From Caulobacter sp. CCUG 60055 (GTDB lineage: Bacteria > Pseudomonadota > Alphaproteobacteria > Caulobacterales > Caulobacteraceae): a DNA stretch of 64,000 nucleotides. The translations under genes were made by a program, and so were the position numbers. Below, piece after piece: positions 19,592-28,309 of this stretch. The first letter of the stretch is position 1. The number at the start of each line of letters is the position of its first letter. The stretch lies in the NCBI RefSeq assembly GCF_022750545.1, contig NZ_PUIC01000013.1, positions 32,599 through 96,598 of the forward strand, read 5' to 3'. The notes beneath the pieces are model-generated. The model saw only the letters and a program-made list of their open reading frames with translations, searched no databases and was not told the origin of the DNA.

Positions 19592-20401
19592 ATGCGCGGA
19601 CCGGGTCCCATCCTTGTCGCCCTGTGCCTGAGTTCCATCTCGCTCGCGGCCCGGCCAGCCTTCGCCGACGCCCTCGACGCGGCGGCCAAGCGCGGGGCGC
19701 TGCGGGTGTGCATCGCCGACTTCGCCCCCTACGCCGCCAAGACCCCGAAGGGAAACTGGATCGGCCGCGAGGTCGACATCGCCGACCGCCTTGCCGCCGA
19801 CCTGGAGCTGAAGCTCGACCTCGTCGCGACGCCGTTCGGCGACCTGATTCCCGCTCTGGACCGGGGCGACTGCGACCTGGTCGCCGCGTCGCTGTCGATC
19901 ACGCCCGAGCGCCTGCGCAAGGTTTGGTTCAGCCGCCCCTACGGCGAATCGGGCGTGCGGCTGGTGATACGCAAGGGCGGCGCGGCCGCCCTGCCCGACC
20001 TCGACAAGCCGGACGCCGCCATCGCGGTGGTCCGCGGCCGGGTCGCCGAGACGGCGGTCCGCGCCGCCCTACCGCAGGCCGCGATCCAGGCCTACCCGAC
20101 CCTGGCCGCCGCCCAGGCCGCCCTGGCCGAGGGCAAGGCCGACGCCCTGGCCGAATCCTCGCCGACGCCCGACCTGTTGGCGGCCGACGCCCCCGACCGC
20201 TTCGCCCTGATCGGCGGCGAGCCGCTGACCCGCGACGCCGAGGCCTTCGCCGTGCGCAAGGGCGAGGCCGACCTGCTCAACTATCTGAACGGCTGGGTCG
20301 AGATCCGCCGCCGCGACGGCTTCCTGGCCCGCACCGACGCCTACTGGCTGACCGGCCTCGACTGGGCGGGACGGCTGAAGGCCGGCCCCGCCAAACCCTA
20401 G
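19592..20401 (+). CDS. Periplasmic substrate-binding protein (amino-acid type)
   Basis: 269 residues. A signal peptide (MRGPGPILVALCLSSISLAARPAFA) leads into a family-3 solute-binding fold: GALRVCIADFAPYAAKTPKGNWIGREVDIADRLAADL, DLVAASLSITPERLRKVWFSRPYGESG and a closing ADLLNYLNGWVEIRR. Such proteins capture polar amino acids or similar molecules for an ABC importer. No permease or ATPase is adjacent, so it either serves a transporter elsewhere or works as a sensor or enzyme homologue. A 12-bp perfect hairpin follows its stop. Confidence 0.87.
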   Translation: MRGPGPILVALCLSSISLAARPAFADALDAAAKRGALRVCIADFAPYAAKTPKGNWIGREVDIADRLAADLELKLDLVATPFGDLIPALDRGDCDLVAASLSITPERLRKVWFSRPYGESGVRLVIRKGGAAALPDLDKPDAAIAVVRGRVAETAVRAALPQAAIQAYPTLAAAQAALAEGKADALAESSPTPDLLAADAPDRFALIGGEPLTRDAEAFAVRKGEADLLNYLNGWVEIRRRDGFLARTDAYWLTGLDWAGRLKAGPAKP

Positions 20402-20438
20402 CAGCACCGGCCTCGCCCGACGGTCGACCGCCGCAGCG

Positions 20439-20558
20439 TCAGGCTCCGGCCACGCCGGAAGCGGCGCAGCCGCTTCCGGCGGCTCCAGCCCTGACGAAGT
20501 ACTGCTTCAGGCCGGCCGCGCAAGCGCCCGCAAGGGCGCGAGGCTTGAGATTGGACAT
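20439..20558 (-). CDS. Possible 39-residue small protein
   Basis: A minus-strand ATG at 20558 is preceded by GAAGGGG at a workable distance and opens a frame MSNLKPRALAGACAAGLKQY ending at 20439. The second half is simply the translation of the perfect hairpin nearby (Gly/Ala/Ser-rich). I recognise no family. It could equally be chance coding in GC-rich DNA. Confidence 0.22.
   Translation of the reverse strand: MSNLKPRALAGACAAGLKQYFVRAGAAGSGCAASGVAGA
20454..20480. terminator. Perfect 12-bp hairpin after the binding-protein gene
   Basis: GCCGGAAGCGGC (20454-20465) pairs perfectly with GCCGCTTCCGGC (20469-20480) around a 3-base loop, 53 bases after the stop. There is no T-run. It is probably a transcript end or pause for the + strand gene. 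The rest of the roughly 350-base gap up to the tRNA shows nothing else I can name except the small ORF listed. Confidence 0.4.
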
Positions 20559-20751
20559 CTGATCGCGCCCCTTCGGCGGGTGTTGGCGAATATCGCGATC
20601 AGTCAATTCGGGACGAGCGCCCCAGACCCGAAACATTCGCCTTACCGAGCGCAGCCAGAAGCGTTCTCACGGAGAAAATTCACGCAAGAATCGACATGCA
20701 AGCCGCAGACCGTTCAGGCGCCTGACTTCAGTGGAATGTTCGCAATCCCGG

Positions 20752-20824
20752 TAGGCCCGGCAGGACTCGAACCTGCAACCAGACCGTTATGAGCGGTCGG
20801 CTCTAACCATTGAGCTACGGGCCC
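20752..20824 (-). tRNA. tRNA with CAT anticodon, probably tRNA-Ile2
   Basis: A 73-base cloverleaf on the minus strand: acceptor GGGCCCG/CGGGCCT, D stem GCTC/GAGC, anticodon stem GACCG/CGGTC with loop CTCATAA (anticodon CAT), T stem GCAGG/CCTGC with TTCGAGT loop, and discriminator A. The loop and D-arm (TGGTTAGAGC, CTCATAA) resemble bacterial tRNA-Ile2, whose C34 is changed to lysidine by TilS, more than elongator Met or initiator Met. The next bases are CCG, so the 3' CCA is not encoded and must be added. Ile2 versus Met is uncertain. Confidence 0.9.
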
Positions 20825-21011
20825 CCCGGATCGGGCGGGGTGGCCGCCGCACGCGAGGAAGCGACGGGTTAGCACGGGCTGTCAGCGGCTTAAAGCTCCG
20901 GTTCATGTGCGCCTCTCTATGGAACGGAGCGTTGAACGTGATCGCGCGCCCCGCGTTATCGCCACGACCGCAACGTCCGGGCGCATCCCGCGCCCGTTCT
21001 GGAGACAAGAC

Positions 21012-21758
21012 ATGAAGACCCTGACCCGCGCCGTCGCTCCCCTGTTCCTCGGCGCCGTCCTGGCGACGAGCGCCCTGGCGAGCGCGCCGGCGCTGGCCGC
21101 GCCAACCGGAGCCGACGCCGTGTTCCAAGCCACCACCGTCAACCTGTCCGCCTACGGAGAGACCCGAATCGCCCCCGACATGGCGACCATCAATCTGGGC
21201 GTGAACACCCAGGCCCTGACGGCGGCCGACGCCATGCGCGCCAACGCCGACAAGATGACCCAGGTGATCGCCGCCCTGAAGAAGCAGGGCATCGCCGAGA
21301 AGGACATCCAGACCTCGAACATCGACCTGAACCCGCAATACGCCTACGAGCAGAACAAGCCGCCGCGCCTGACCGGCTACCAGGCGGTCAATCAGGTGGC
21401 GATCCGCGTCGTCGACCTGAAGAAGCTGGGCGGCGCGCTGGACGCGGTGGTCGGCGCCGGCGCCAACCAGATCAACGGCGTCAGCTTCGGCCTGCAAAAC
21501 CCCGAGGCCGCCGAGAACGCCGCCCGCCGCGAGGCGGTCAAGGCGCTGGCCGCCAAGGCCGACCTCTACGCCCAGGCGGCGGGCTATCGCGTCGGCCGCC
21601 TGGTCAACCTGTCGGAAGGCGGCGGCTATTCGCCCCAGCCGCCGATGCCGATGGCGCGGATGATGATGGCCAAGGCCGACGCGGCCCCCACCCCGGTGCA
21701 GGGCGGCGAGCTGAGCGTGCGCATCGAGGTCAACGGCTTCTACGAACTGACCAAGTAG
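21012..21758 (+). CDS. SIMPL-domain (DUF541) secreted protein
   Basis: 248 residues. A signal peptide (MKTLTRAVAPLFLGAVLATSALASAPALAAP) precedes a DUF541/SIMPL domain: VNLSAYGETRIAPDMATINLGVNTQALTAADAM, KDIQTSNIDLNPQY, NQVAIRVVDLKKLGGALDAVV, ANQINGVSFGLQNPEAAENAARREAV and a final ELSVRIEVNGFYEL. Family members (YggE, BP26) are periplasmic or outer-membrane oligomers linked to oxidative stress, of unclear function. A second, more divergent SIMPL gene lies 1.5 kb downstream on the same strand. Confidence 0.9.
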   Translation: MKTLTRAVAPLFLGAVLATSALASAPALAAPTGADAVFQATTVNLSAYGETRIAPDMATINLGVNTQALTAADAMRANADKMTQVIAALKKQGIAEKDIQTSNIDLNPQYAYEQNKPPRLTGYQAVNQVAIRVVDLKKLGGALDAVVGAGANQINGVSFGLQNPEAAENAARREAVKALAAKADLYAQAAGYRVGRLVNLSEGGGYSPQPPMPMARMMMAKADAAPTPVQGGELSVRIEVNGFYELTK

Positions 21759-21810
21759 GCATGGCCCGCGACCGTCGGCGCCGTCCCTGGCGGGCGGCGT
21801 CGGCGGCGCG

Positions 21811-22710
21811 TCAGCCGCCGGCGTCCTTCGGCCACAGCCCGGCCTGGGCGAAGGCGTCCTTCAGCCGCGACTGCACCACCAGGCCCGGCGGGGCGTTGGC
21901 GCCCTCGACCGATGCGGCGAACACCAGGTCGCGGGACGGCGTCTTCAGCCGCCCGACCCACCAGCCGACCCCGCGCGAATTGTCCGCCTGGGTCGGACAG
22001 CTTCCAGTCTTGCCGCTGATCGCGTAGTCGCCGGTCTGGTCCTTGCGGATCTCGTCGACCATCAGCCCCTGCACGAACGCCGCCGCCCCGGGCTTGACCG
22101 GCAGCCGGCCGGCGTAGAGCCGGGCCAGGAACGCCGCCTGCTCCTTGGTCGACACCAGAAGGCCGCCGCCCACCGACGGCCCCATCCAGAACGAGCCGAT
22201 CGGCCCGGCCGGATCGTGGTTGCCGTAGTCGAAGCTGCGGAACCGCTGGACATAGGCATCGCGGCCGACCTGCTCGGCGACCTTCTGATGCCACCACTGG
22301 ATCGATTTCTTGAAGGCGGCCGCCGCGTCGGCGTCGGCCTCCCACGACTTGATCGGCTGGGGCGTCCCGTCCCACTTCATCGCGCCCGTCGGGGCGACCA
22401 CGCCGGCGTCCAGGCCGATCAGGGCGTTGGCGATCTCGAAGGTGGCGCAGGGCGGCAGGCGCCGCATGCAGACGCTGGTCGAGCCGTAGGTGAACAGCTC
22501 GTCGCCCGACCGGGCGTCGGCGACGACGATGCAGGTGTCGGCGGCCCCGCCGAACGCGCCGTCGACCGCCGCGTCGAGGGCGTCGCGGTCCAGCCCGGCG
22601 CGGAACAGCGGCTTGCCGGCCTTGCCCCCGGCCTGGGGCGAGCAGGCCGCGACCAGGGCGGCCCCGAGCAGCGGCGCGAGACGGATCAGCCCCTTGAGGG
22701 CCGCGCTCAT
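21811..22710 (-). CDS. Class D beta-lactamase-like lipoprotein lacking the catalytic Ser and Lys
   Basis: 299 residues. The leader ends in VAAC (Cys23), so a lipoprotein. The body is OXA-like: [13 protein letters not shown] after the active-site helix, [11 protein letters not shown], Tyr162-Gly-Asn (YGN) and Lys234-Thr-Gly (KTG) in ISGKTGSC. The S-x-x-K nucleophile motif, STFK in active enzymes, reads A89-T-F-E92 here: both the acylated Ser and the carbamylated Lys are replaced. The S-x-V motif is SIQ. It can probably still bind but not hydrolyse beta-lactams or peptidoglycan, like a sensor or scaffold. Its ATG overlaps the panD stop (ATGA, 22710-22707). Confidence 0.85.
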   Translation of the reverse strand: MSAALKGLIRLAPLLGAALVAACSPQAGGKAGKPLFRAGLDRDALDAAVDGAFGGAADTCIVVADARSGDELFTYGSTSVCMRRLPPCATFEIANALIGLDAGVVAPTGAMKWDGTPQPIKSWEADADAAAAFKKSIQWWHQKVAEQVGRDAYVQRFRSFDYGNHDPAGPIGSFWMGPSVGGGLLVSTKEQAAFLARLYAGRLPVKPGAAAFVQGLMVDEIRKDQTGDYAISGKTGSCPTQADNSRGVGWWVGRLKTPSRDLVFAASVEGANAPPGLVVQSRLKDAFAQAGLWPKDAGG

Positions 22711-23063
22711 GCCGCCGTCTTGATGACGTTGCCCTCGTCGAGCAGGACGACGGCGGGCGAATAGTTGCGCGCCTGCTCGGCGTCGATCTGGCAGTAGGTG
22801 ACGATGATCACCTTATCGTTCTTCTGCACCAAGCGGGCGGCGGCGCCGTTGACGCCGATGACCTTGGAGCCGCGCGGCGCCTCGATGGCGTAGGTGGTGA
22901 AGCGCGCGCCGGTGGTGATGTTCAGCACGTCGACCTGCTCGTGCGGGAATATCCCGGCGGCGTCGAGCATGTCGCGGTCGATGGCGATCGAGCCTTCATA
23001 GTCCATATCGGCCTGCGTCACCGTCGCGCGGTGCAGCTTGGCCTTCATCATCGTCACCAGCAT
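22707..23063 (-). CDS. panD: Aspartate 1-decarboxylase
   Basis: 118 residues, typical of PanD, which makes beta-alanine from aspartate for pantothenate and CoA. It is made as a proenzyme and cuts itself between Gly24 and Ser25 (YEGSIAID), turning the serine into the pyruvoyl cofactor. Other conserved segments are [27 protein letters not shown] [14 protein letters not shown], and [18 protein letters not shown] with the catalytic Tyr. An internal Met at residue 5 or 6 is a possible start. It is translationally coupled to the dead class D beta-lactamase homologue, an unusual partner. Confidence 0.96.
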   Translation of the reverse strand: MLVTMMKAKLHRATVTQADMDYEGSIAIDRDMLDAAGIFPHEQVDVLNITTGARFTTYAIEAPRGSKVIGVNGAAARLVQKNDKVIIVTYCQIDAEQARNYSPAVVLLDEGNVIKTAA

Positions 23064-23272
23064 GGGCGGCTGAAATCCCTGTCGCTCATGGCGCGGCCTA
23101 ACCCACGGCCGCGAAAAATAGGGCGAAGGGCATATACCCATTTTGCCCCCGCCGTTCAATTGCGGCCCCGTGTCGCCGGCCCGCCGCGCCGGCCGGCGGT
23201 CGGGAGCGCCGACGGCTTTACGCGCGCCGCTTAGGTTGCGACCCTGGCGCGACGACAATCCGGAGTTCCCCC

Positions 23273-24136
23273 ATGCGTCTCGCCGTCCTCGCCATGATCG
23301 CCGCCGCCTCCCCCGCCCTGGCGCAGACGCCGCCGGCCGACCTCGCCCGCTACGACAAGGCGCCCTGGTGGATGGACAAGCCGGTGATCGCCTCGACCGG
23401 TTTCGTCGAGAGCGAGATCGCGCCGAACCGGGCGACATTCGCCGGGCGCTTCCAATCGGTCGCCCGTGACGCCGCGGGCGCGACCAAGGCCGCCGCCGAC
23501 AAGGCCCGCATCCTCGGTCGGGTGCTCGCCGCCTACGGCCCCGAGACGGTGAGAGTGGAAACCAGCTTCAGCATGGTTCCACTCTACGAACAGTACCGCG
23601 ACAAAAACGGGACCATGGTCGACAACGAACGGGCCGACAAGATCGACCGCTACCAGGTCTCAGCCAATGTTTCCGTCGAGGTGCGCGACGTGCGTCTGGT
23701 CGAGAAGGTCTATGCGACAGTGTTGTCGGCCGCACCGACCGACGTCTCGCAGGTGCGCTTCACCCTGGAGCCCGACAACGAAACCAAGACCCAGATGTTC
23801 AAGCTGGCGGTCGGCGACGCGACCCGCCGGGCCCGGCTGGCCGCCGAAGTCGCCGGGGCGCGGCTCGGCCCGGTCAAGCTGATCGATCCGACCGGCCGGG
23901 CTTGCCAGACCGACGTGCTGGTGGCCGGCGCCGGGCGCAGCTACGGCGGCGGCTTCGCCGAACGGGCGCCGCCCCCGGCCCCGCTCGCCGCCCGGCCGTC
24001 TGTCGACGAAATCATCGTCACCGGCCAGAAGCGGGCGGCCGAGGCCGGCCTGAAACCCGAGGACATGCAGCTGCCGCTGCAACCGCCGCTGCAGACGTTG
24101 AACGCCAGCGCCTGCGTGGTGTTCTCCCTGAACTGA
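23273..24136 (+). CDS. Second SIMPL-domain (DUF541) secreted protein
   Basis: 287 residues with a short signal peptide ([18 protein letters not shown]). The DUF541 pattern is looser than in the 21012-21758 protein: [62 protein letters not shown] and [36 protein letters not shown] Pro-rich linker then leads to a short [12 protein letters not shown] stretch reminiscent of a TonB box, and a CVVFSLN end. Function unknown; periplasmic. It is divergent from panD. Confidence 0.75.
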   Translation: MRLAVLAMIAAASPALAQTPPADLARYDKAPWWMDKPVIASTGFVESEIAPNRATFAGRFQSVARDAAGATKAAADKARILGRVLAAYGPETVRVETSFSMVPLYEQYRDKNGTMVDNERADKIDRYQVSANVSVEVRDVRLVEKVYATVLSAAPTDVSQVRFTLEPDNETKTQMFKLAVGDATRRARLAAEVAGARLGPVKLIDPTGRACQTDVLVAGAGRSYGGGFAERAPPPAPLAARPSVDEIIVTGQKRAAEAGLKPEDMQLPLQPPLQTLNASACVVFSLN

Positions 24137-24142
24137 GGCCGC

Positions 24143-24925
24143 TCACCGCCCCTTCCAGACCGGCGCGCGCTTTTCGGCGAAGGCGCGCGGCCCTTCCTTG
24201 AGGTCTTCCGAGCGGAACAGCGCCGCGACGGCGGGATAGCGGCCCTGGCCCTTGATCGCCGCCTCCAGGCTCGGCTCGTCCAGGCCCCTGAGGACCGCCT
24301 CCTTGGAGGCGCGGATCGACATGGGCGAGCATTCGCAGATCAGCGTCGCCCACCGGCGGGCGGCGGCCATCAAGTCGGCCGGGGCGACCACCTCGTTGAC
24401 GAAGCCCAGCGCCGCGCCCTCGGCGGCAGGGACGCGGCGCCCGGTCAGGATCATGCCCATGGCCGCCTTCAGGCCGATCTGGCGCGGCAGGCGGTGCAGC
24501 CCGCCGGCCAGGGCCGCCAGGCCGACCCTCGGCTCGGGCAGGGCGAACACCGCCGTCTCGGCGGCGACGATGACGTCGCAGGCCAGGGCGATCTCGAAGC
24601 CGCCGCCCATGGCCACGCCGTTGACCGCCGCGATCAGCGGCTTGTTCAGGTCGAACCGGGAGGTCAGCCCGGCGAAGCCCGAGGGCGGCGTGCTCATGTC
24701 GCCGCCGGCGGCGGTGTTCTTGAGGTCGTTGCCGGCCGAGAACGCCCGCTCGCCGGCGCCGGTGACGATGGCCGCCCACTGGTCGGGATCGGCGGCGAAG
24801 GCGTCGAACGCCTCGTGCAGCTCGAAATGCATCGGCGAGTGCAGGGCGTTCATCACCTCCGGCCGGTTCAGGGTGATGACGGTGACCGGCCCGTCGCGCT
24901 CGACCTTGATGAACTGATAGGGCAT
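24143..24925 (-). CDS. Enoyl-CoA hydratase/isomerase family protein
   Basis: 260 residues of the crotonase fold. It shows VTVITLNRPEVMNALHSPMHFELHEAFD, the oxyanion-hole segment GAGERAFSAGNDLKN, KPLIAAVNGVAMGGGFEIALACDVIVAA and ALPEPRVGLAALAGGLHRLPRQIG. The glutamate pair of true hydratases is only partly matched (GGGFEIAL has Glu; PEPRVGLAALAGG has Leu/Ala where many have PE-x-x-x-G), so the reaction is open: hydration, isomerisation or another CoA-thioester step. ATG at 24925 is preferred over an in-frame start 45 bases upstream. It follows the gamma carbonic anhydrase gene by 48 bases. Confidence 0.87.
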   Translation of the reverse strand: MPYQFIKVERDGPVTVITLNRPEVMNALHSPMHFELHEAFDAFAADPDQWAAIVTGAGERAFSAGNDLKNTAAGGDMSTPPSGFAGLTSRFDLNKPLIAAVNGVAMGGGFEIALACDVIVAAETAVFALPEPRVGLAALAGGLHRLPRQIGLKAAMGMILTGRRVPAAEGAALGFVNEVVAPADLMAAARRWATLICECSPMSIRASKEAVLRGLDEPSLEAAIKGQGRYPAVAALFRSEDLKEGPRAFAEKRAPVWKGR

Positions 24926-24973
24926 CGGCTTTCTCCCCGCTTTCGCCAGCGTCGGCGGGGAGCACAGCACGCC

Positions 24974-25504
24974 TTACCCGAGGGCATGCAATTGCCGGCG
25001 ATAGCGCCGCCAGTTCTCGACATAGTGCAGGGCCGAGGCGGTCAGCCGCTGCGCCTGGTCGGCGGTGAGTTCGCGCACCACCTTGCCCGGCGCGCCCATC
25101 ACCATCGAATTGTCCGGGATCTCCTTGCCTTCGGTGATCAAGGTGTTGGCGCCGATCAGGCAGTTGCGCCCGATTTTCGCGCCGTTGAGGATGATCGAGC
25201 CGATGCCGATCAGGGAATTGTCGCCAACGGCGCAGCCATGCAGCATCACCATATGGCCGACGGTGACGTTGGCCCCGATGGTCAGCGGGCTGCCCATGTC
25301 GGTGTGCAGGACGGCGCCGTCCTGAATATTGCTGTTTTCGCCGATGACGATGGGCTCGTTGTCGCCGCGCAAGGTCGCGCCGAACCATATGCTTGCGTTT
25401 TTCTTCAGGATGACGTCGCCGATCACGGTCGCGTTCGGCGCTATCCAGTATTCGTCTTCGTCCGGCAGATTAGGGACGGCTCCGCCCAAGCTATAAACAT
25501 TCAT
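24974..25504 (-). CDS. Gamma carbonic anhydrase-family protein
   Basis: 176 residues built of left-handed beta-helix hexapeptides ([55 protein letters not shown]). The three zinc ligands are present as His67, His84 and His89, in the order seen in gamma carbonic anhydrases and YrdA/PaaY-like proteins. It probably forms a trimer with metal at the interfaces. Many such bacterial proteins show weak or no carbonic anhydrase activity, so a thioesterase-like or other role is possible, which would fit the neighbouring crotonase gene. Confidence 0.9.
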   Translation of the reverse strand: MNVYSLGGAVPNLPDEDEYWIAPNATVIGDVILKKNASIWFGATLRGDNEPIVIGENSNIQDGAVLHTDMGSPLTIGANVTVGHMVMLHGCAVGDNSLIGIGSIILNGAKIGRNCLIGANTLITEGKEIPDNSMVMGAPGKVVRELTADQAQRLTASALHYVENWRRYRRQLHALG

Positions 25505-25559
25505 CCGAACACCCCGTAATTTGGAATCGACGGTTGATTAACCCTATCGAAAGATGTGT

Positions 25560-25797
25560 AGCATCATTCTAGTGGTGCGATTCGAGGGGTGCGCCTCTCC
25601 AGAGTTTTCGGCTGCGGCCCTCACCGGCGGCGGCCCTCCAGGGCGGAGAACAGGGTGTCGCGTTTTTCGGTTCGGCGGTCGGAAGGACCGCCCCCGCATC
25701 AGAGCGCAGCGGAGCCGCCCGGCTCCGCGTCCCCGATCTCTCCCGACATTTCCCAGTTTCCTCAAGGGCGGTCCATTGCGGACGCGCCCTTTTTTCT
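25560..25797 (+). ncRNA. Candidate structured sRNA or leader RNA before phoH-like gene
   Basis: The 310-base gap before the PhoH-like gene is packed with strong hairpins on the + strand: GGCGGTC/GACCGCC with a GGAAG loop (25674-25692), GCGGAGCC/GGCTCCGC (25709-25728), and an intrinsic terminator at 25764-25795. A TTGATT at 25534-25539 with TAGCAT at 25559-25564 could be a promoter, though the spacing is loose. No convincing protein is encoded. The layout fits a free small RNA or an attenuated leader; I recognise no known RNA family. Confidence 0.4.
25764..25795 (+). terminator. Intrinsic terminator upstream of phoH-like gene
   Basis: AAGGGCG-GTCC (25764-25774) pairs with GGAC-(g)-CGCCCTT (25780-25791), with a run of six T at 25790-25795. 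It stops transcription only 22 bases before the ATG of the PhoH-like gene, so that gene needs readthrough, antitermination or a start inside the stem region. Confidence 0.75.
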
Positions 25798-25816
25798 TGG
25801 TCCAACGGAGGGCTCC

Positions 25817-26581
25817 ATGACCAAGCGTGCTCTGAAGCGGATGGTGCGCGAAGGCGCGTTCGACGCCGGGCAGTTCGAGGACGCCAAAGTACGCCGCCTC
25901 CCGGTCGAACGCGGCTGGTCTCCGCTAGGGCATGGCGACAACGACGAGCGCGACCAGGCCTATCTGAAGACCATAAAACCCAAATCGCCCGGCCAGGCCG
26001 AACTGCTGGACGCCATCGACACCCGCAACCTCGTGGTCGCCCTGGGTCCGGCCGGCACCGGCAAGACCTATCTGGCGGTGGCCAAGGCGGTCGAGGCGCT
26101 GGAGGCCGGCAAGGTCGGCCGCATCGTGCTGTCGCGGCCGGCGGTCGAGGCGGGCGAGTCGATCGGCTTCCTGCCCGGCGACATGGAGGACAAGCTGGCT
26201 CCCTATCTGCGGCCGCTCTACGACGCCCTGTCGGACCGGCTGTCGATGAAGCGGGTGCGGGCGCTGATGCAGGAAGGTGCCATCGAGATCGCCCCGGTGG
26301 GCTACATGCGCGGGCGCACGCTGAACAACGCCTTCATCGTCATCGACGAGGCGCAGAACTGCACCTACGTCCAGCTCAAGATGCTGCTGACGCGGCTGGG
26401 CTGGCACTCGACCATGGTGGTCACGGGCGACCCGAACCAGTCGGACCTGCTGCCCGGGGTCTCGGGCCTGAAGGACGTGGCCGACCGCCTGGAGCAGGTG
26501 AACGACATCAGCGTCGTCCGCCTGGTCGAGCGCGACATCGTCCGCCACCCGCTGGTGGCCAGCATGCTCGGCGTGCTCTGA
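25817..26581 (+). CDS. PhoH-family ATPase
   Basis: 254 residues, shorter than classical PhoH/YbeZ because it lacks their extra N-terminal domain. Walker A is GPAGTGKT (77-84) followed by YLAVAKAVEAL, Walker B is FIVIDEAQNCT, and the sensor segment VTGDPNQSDLLPGVSGL is intact. PhoH proteins are cytoplasmic ATPases or RNA helicase-like enzymes tied to RNA metabolism and stress. The ribosome site CGGAGGGCTCC lies directly before ATG 25817, just after an intrinsic terminator that may attenuate expression. A large hairpin block follows the stop. Confidence 0.9.
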   Translation: MTKRALKRMVREGAFDAGQFEDAKVRRLPVERGWSPLGHGDNDERDQAYLKTIKPKSPGQAELLDAIDTRNLVVALGPAGTGKTYLAVAKAVEALEAGKVGRIVLSRPAVEAGESIGFLPGDMEDKLAPYLRPLYDALSDRLSMKRVRALMQEGAIEIAPVGYMRGRTLNNAFIVIDEAQNCTYVQLKMLLTRLGWHSTMVVTGDPNQSDLLPGVSGLKDVADRLEQVNDISVVRLVERDIVRHPLVASMLGVL

Positions 26582-26588
26582 GAACCGG

Positions 26589-26651
26589 CGAAGGCGGCTG
26601 GCCGCCTTCGTCCCCGCCTTGACGAGGGGCCGGCCGCGACGCGGCCGGCCC
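26589..26651. terminator. Double hairpin between converging genes
   Basis: CGAAGGCGG/CCGCCTTCG (26589-26610) and GGGCCGGCCGC/GCGGCCGGCCC (26627-26651) are perfect stems lying between the PhoH-like gene and the converging serine hydrolase. They are symmetric, so they could end transcripts from both sides. There are no T-runs. Confidence 0.5.
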
Positions 26652-28060
26652 TAGCTCTTCGGAGCCTGCGGCAGGCGTGGAAGGGCCTGGGCCGGCCCCT
26701 CGCCCCGGGCGAAGAAATCCAGGCGGACCACCGCGCCCGCGCCGTCGCGCACCGGCGCGAAATAGGACAGCTCGTCGGGCTCGAAATAGAGCCGGCCGTC
26801 GGCCCCGGCCTGGATCGGCGACGGCGTGCGGCTTCCGCGCTGGGCGAACAGGCGGCCGTCCTTGACCGAGAAGGTCCAGGCGGTGGTCTCGTCCAGGCGA
26901 TAGCTTCCGGCCAGGGCCGCCAGGTCCGACGCCGACGGACGGCCGGGGACCACCTGGCCATAGGGACGGCCCAGGGCCGCCGCCGCCAGCCGCCGCCCCA
27001 GGGTCTGGGCGTCGAACTCGTCGTCATTGGCCAGCACCACGACGGTGACGTCCTGGCGCGGCAGATAGGCGATCATCGAGGCGAACCCGTCGATCTGGCC
27101 GGTATGGCCGACCATCGGCTCGCCGCGCACATGCCAGAGGAAGAGCCCGAAACCATAGCCGTAGGCGGCATTGAACCCGGGCAGACCCGCCGGCGGCGGC
27201 GCGGTCATCGCCTGGAACGAGGCCGGCGTCACGATCCGCCCCCGGGCCAGGGCCCGCATCCACAGCCGCAGGTCGTCGGCGGTCGACACCAGCCCGCCCG
27301 CCGCCGCCGGGATGGAGGCGCTGATATAGGCGGCGTTGCGCACCGCATGGGTCTGCGGATCGGTGGTGTAGCCGGCGACGCGGCCAGGGATGATCGGCGC
27401 GGCGGCGCCGTAGGCCGTATGCTTCAGGCCGAGCGGGTCGACCACCGTCGCCTTGACCGCCTCGTACCAGGGCCGGCCGGTGACCTTCTCGATCACCGCG
27501 CCCAGCAGCACGTAGCCGTCGTTGGAATAGGCGTACCGGCTTCCGGGCGCGAAGGTCGGCGACTTCTGGCGGAACTCGGCCAGCAGGGTGGCCGTGTCCA
27601 CGTCGCGGCGCATGAACCCCGGCGGGGCGGCGTGCGGCTGCGTGGCGACGCCGGAGGTGTGGCTGAGCAGGTGGCGCAAGGTCACGCCCTCGGCCCCGGC
27701 GATGTCGGGCAGATATTTGGGCAGCGGATCGTCGAGCGACAGCCGCCCGTCCTCGGCCAGCTTGACCACGGTGGCGGCGGTGAACGTCTTGGTCACCGAG
27801 GCGATGCGGAACACCTGGTCCGTCGCCAGCGGGACCGGCAGCTCCAGGTCGGCGCGGCCGAGCGCCTCGCGATAGACGACGTCGTCGCCCCTGGCGATCA
27901 GCACCACCGCCCCGGGGCCGGCGGCGCTGGCCGTCCGGGCCAGGGCGTCATGGACGGCGGCGGCCATGGCCGGGTCGAGCCCCGGCGCGGCGCGGGCGAC
28001 GGACCACGGCTGGCCGGCCAGGGCCAGGACCGCCGCGAAAGCAAGGACGCGCCCGCGCAT
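26651..28060 (-). CDS. Beta-lactamase/D-aminopeptidase-type serine hydrolase
   Basis: 469 residues. A signal peptide (MRGRVLAFAAVLALAGQPWSVARAA) directs export. The penicillin-binding-like domain has Ser88-Val-Thr-Lys91 (ASVTKTFTAA), Tyr178-Ser-Asn (AYSNDGY), LLSHTSGVAT, and a His-Thr-Gly triad (MVGHTGQIDGFAS), the class C/esterase arrangement. About 100 C-terminal residues form a separate beta domain (LAALAGSYRLDETTAWTFSVKDGRL) common in secreted esterases of this family. It probably hydrolyses a peptide or ester in the periplasm. ATG at 28060 begins the signal peptide; the two codons before it start with TTG. Confidence 0.88.
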   Translation of the reverse strand: MRGRVLAFAAVLALAGQPWSVARAAPGLDPAMAAAVHDALARTASAAGPGAVVLIARGDDVVYREALGRADLELPVPLATDQVFRIASVTKTFTAATVVKLAEDGRLSLDDPLPKYLPDIAGAEGVTLRHLLSHTSGVATQPHAAPPGFMRRDVDTATLLAEFRQKSPTFAPGSRYAYSNDGYVLLGAVIEKVTGRPWYEAVKATVVDPLGLKHTAYGAAAPIIPGRVAGYTTDPQTHAVRNAAYISASIPAAAGGLVSTADDLRLWMRALARGRIVTPASFQAMTAPPPAGLPGFNAAYGYGFGLFLWHVRGEPMVGHTGQIDGFASMIAYLPRQDVTVVVLANDDEFDAQTLGRRLAAAALGRPYGQVVPGRPSASDLAALAGSYRLDETTAWTFSVKDGRLFAQRGSRTPSPIQAGADGRLYFEPDELSYFAPVRDGAGAVVRLDFFARGEGPAQALPRLPQAPKS

Positions 28061-28309
28061 GTGCAAGTCTCCGCAGCGGCTGAGGATCGCGCGGATGCTC
28101 CTATGAAACCGCCGACGCCTCCAGCCGTCCGACGGCGTGGGCGAGATTAAATATCCGACAGGATCGGGCGGCGGCGGCCGTCAAGGCCCCGCCGCGTTGG
28201 GGAAAAGGTGAAAAATCGCCGAAACGGCGACGATCGCCGCAACGTTGACGCTCAGGGAGCCCGCAACTAGGGTTCGCCGCCCCGGAACCTCTCGCATAGA
28301 CGGCTCACC

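Noticed and set aside
25674..25710. SRP (4.5S) RNA because of GGTCGGAAGGACC
   Set aside because: The hairpin lacks the conserved asymmetric AGCAGCC loop and the rest does not form the long SRP hairpin.
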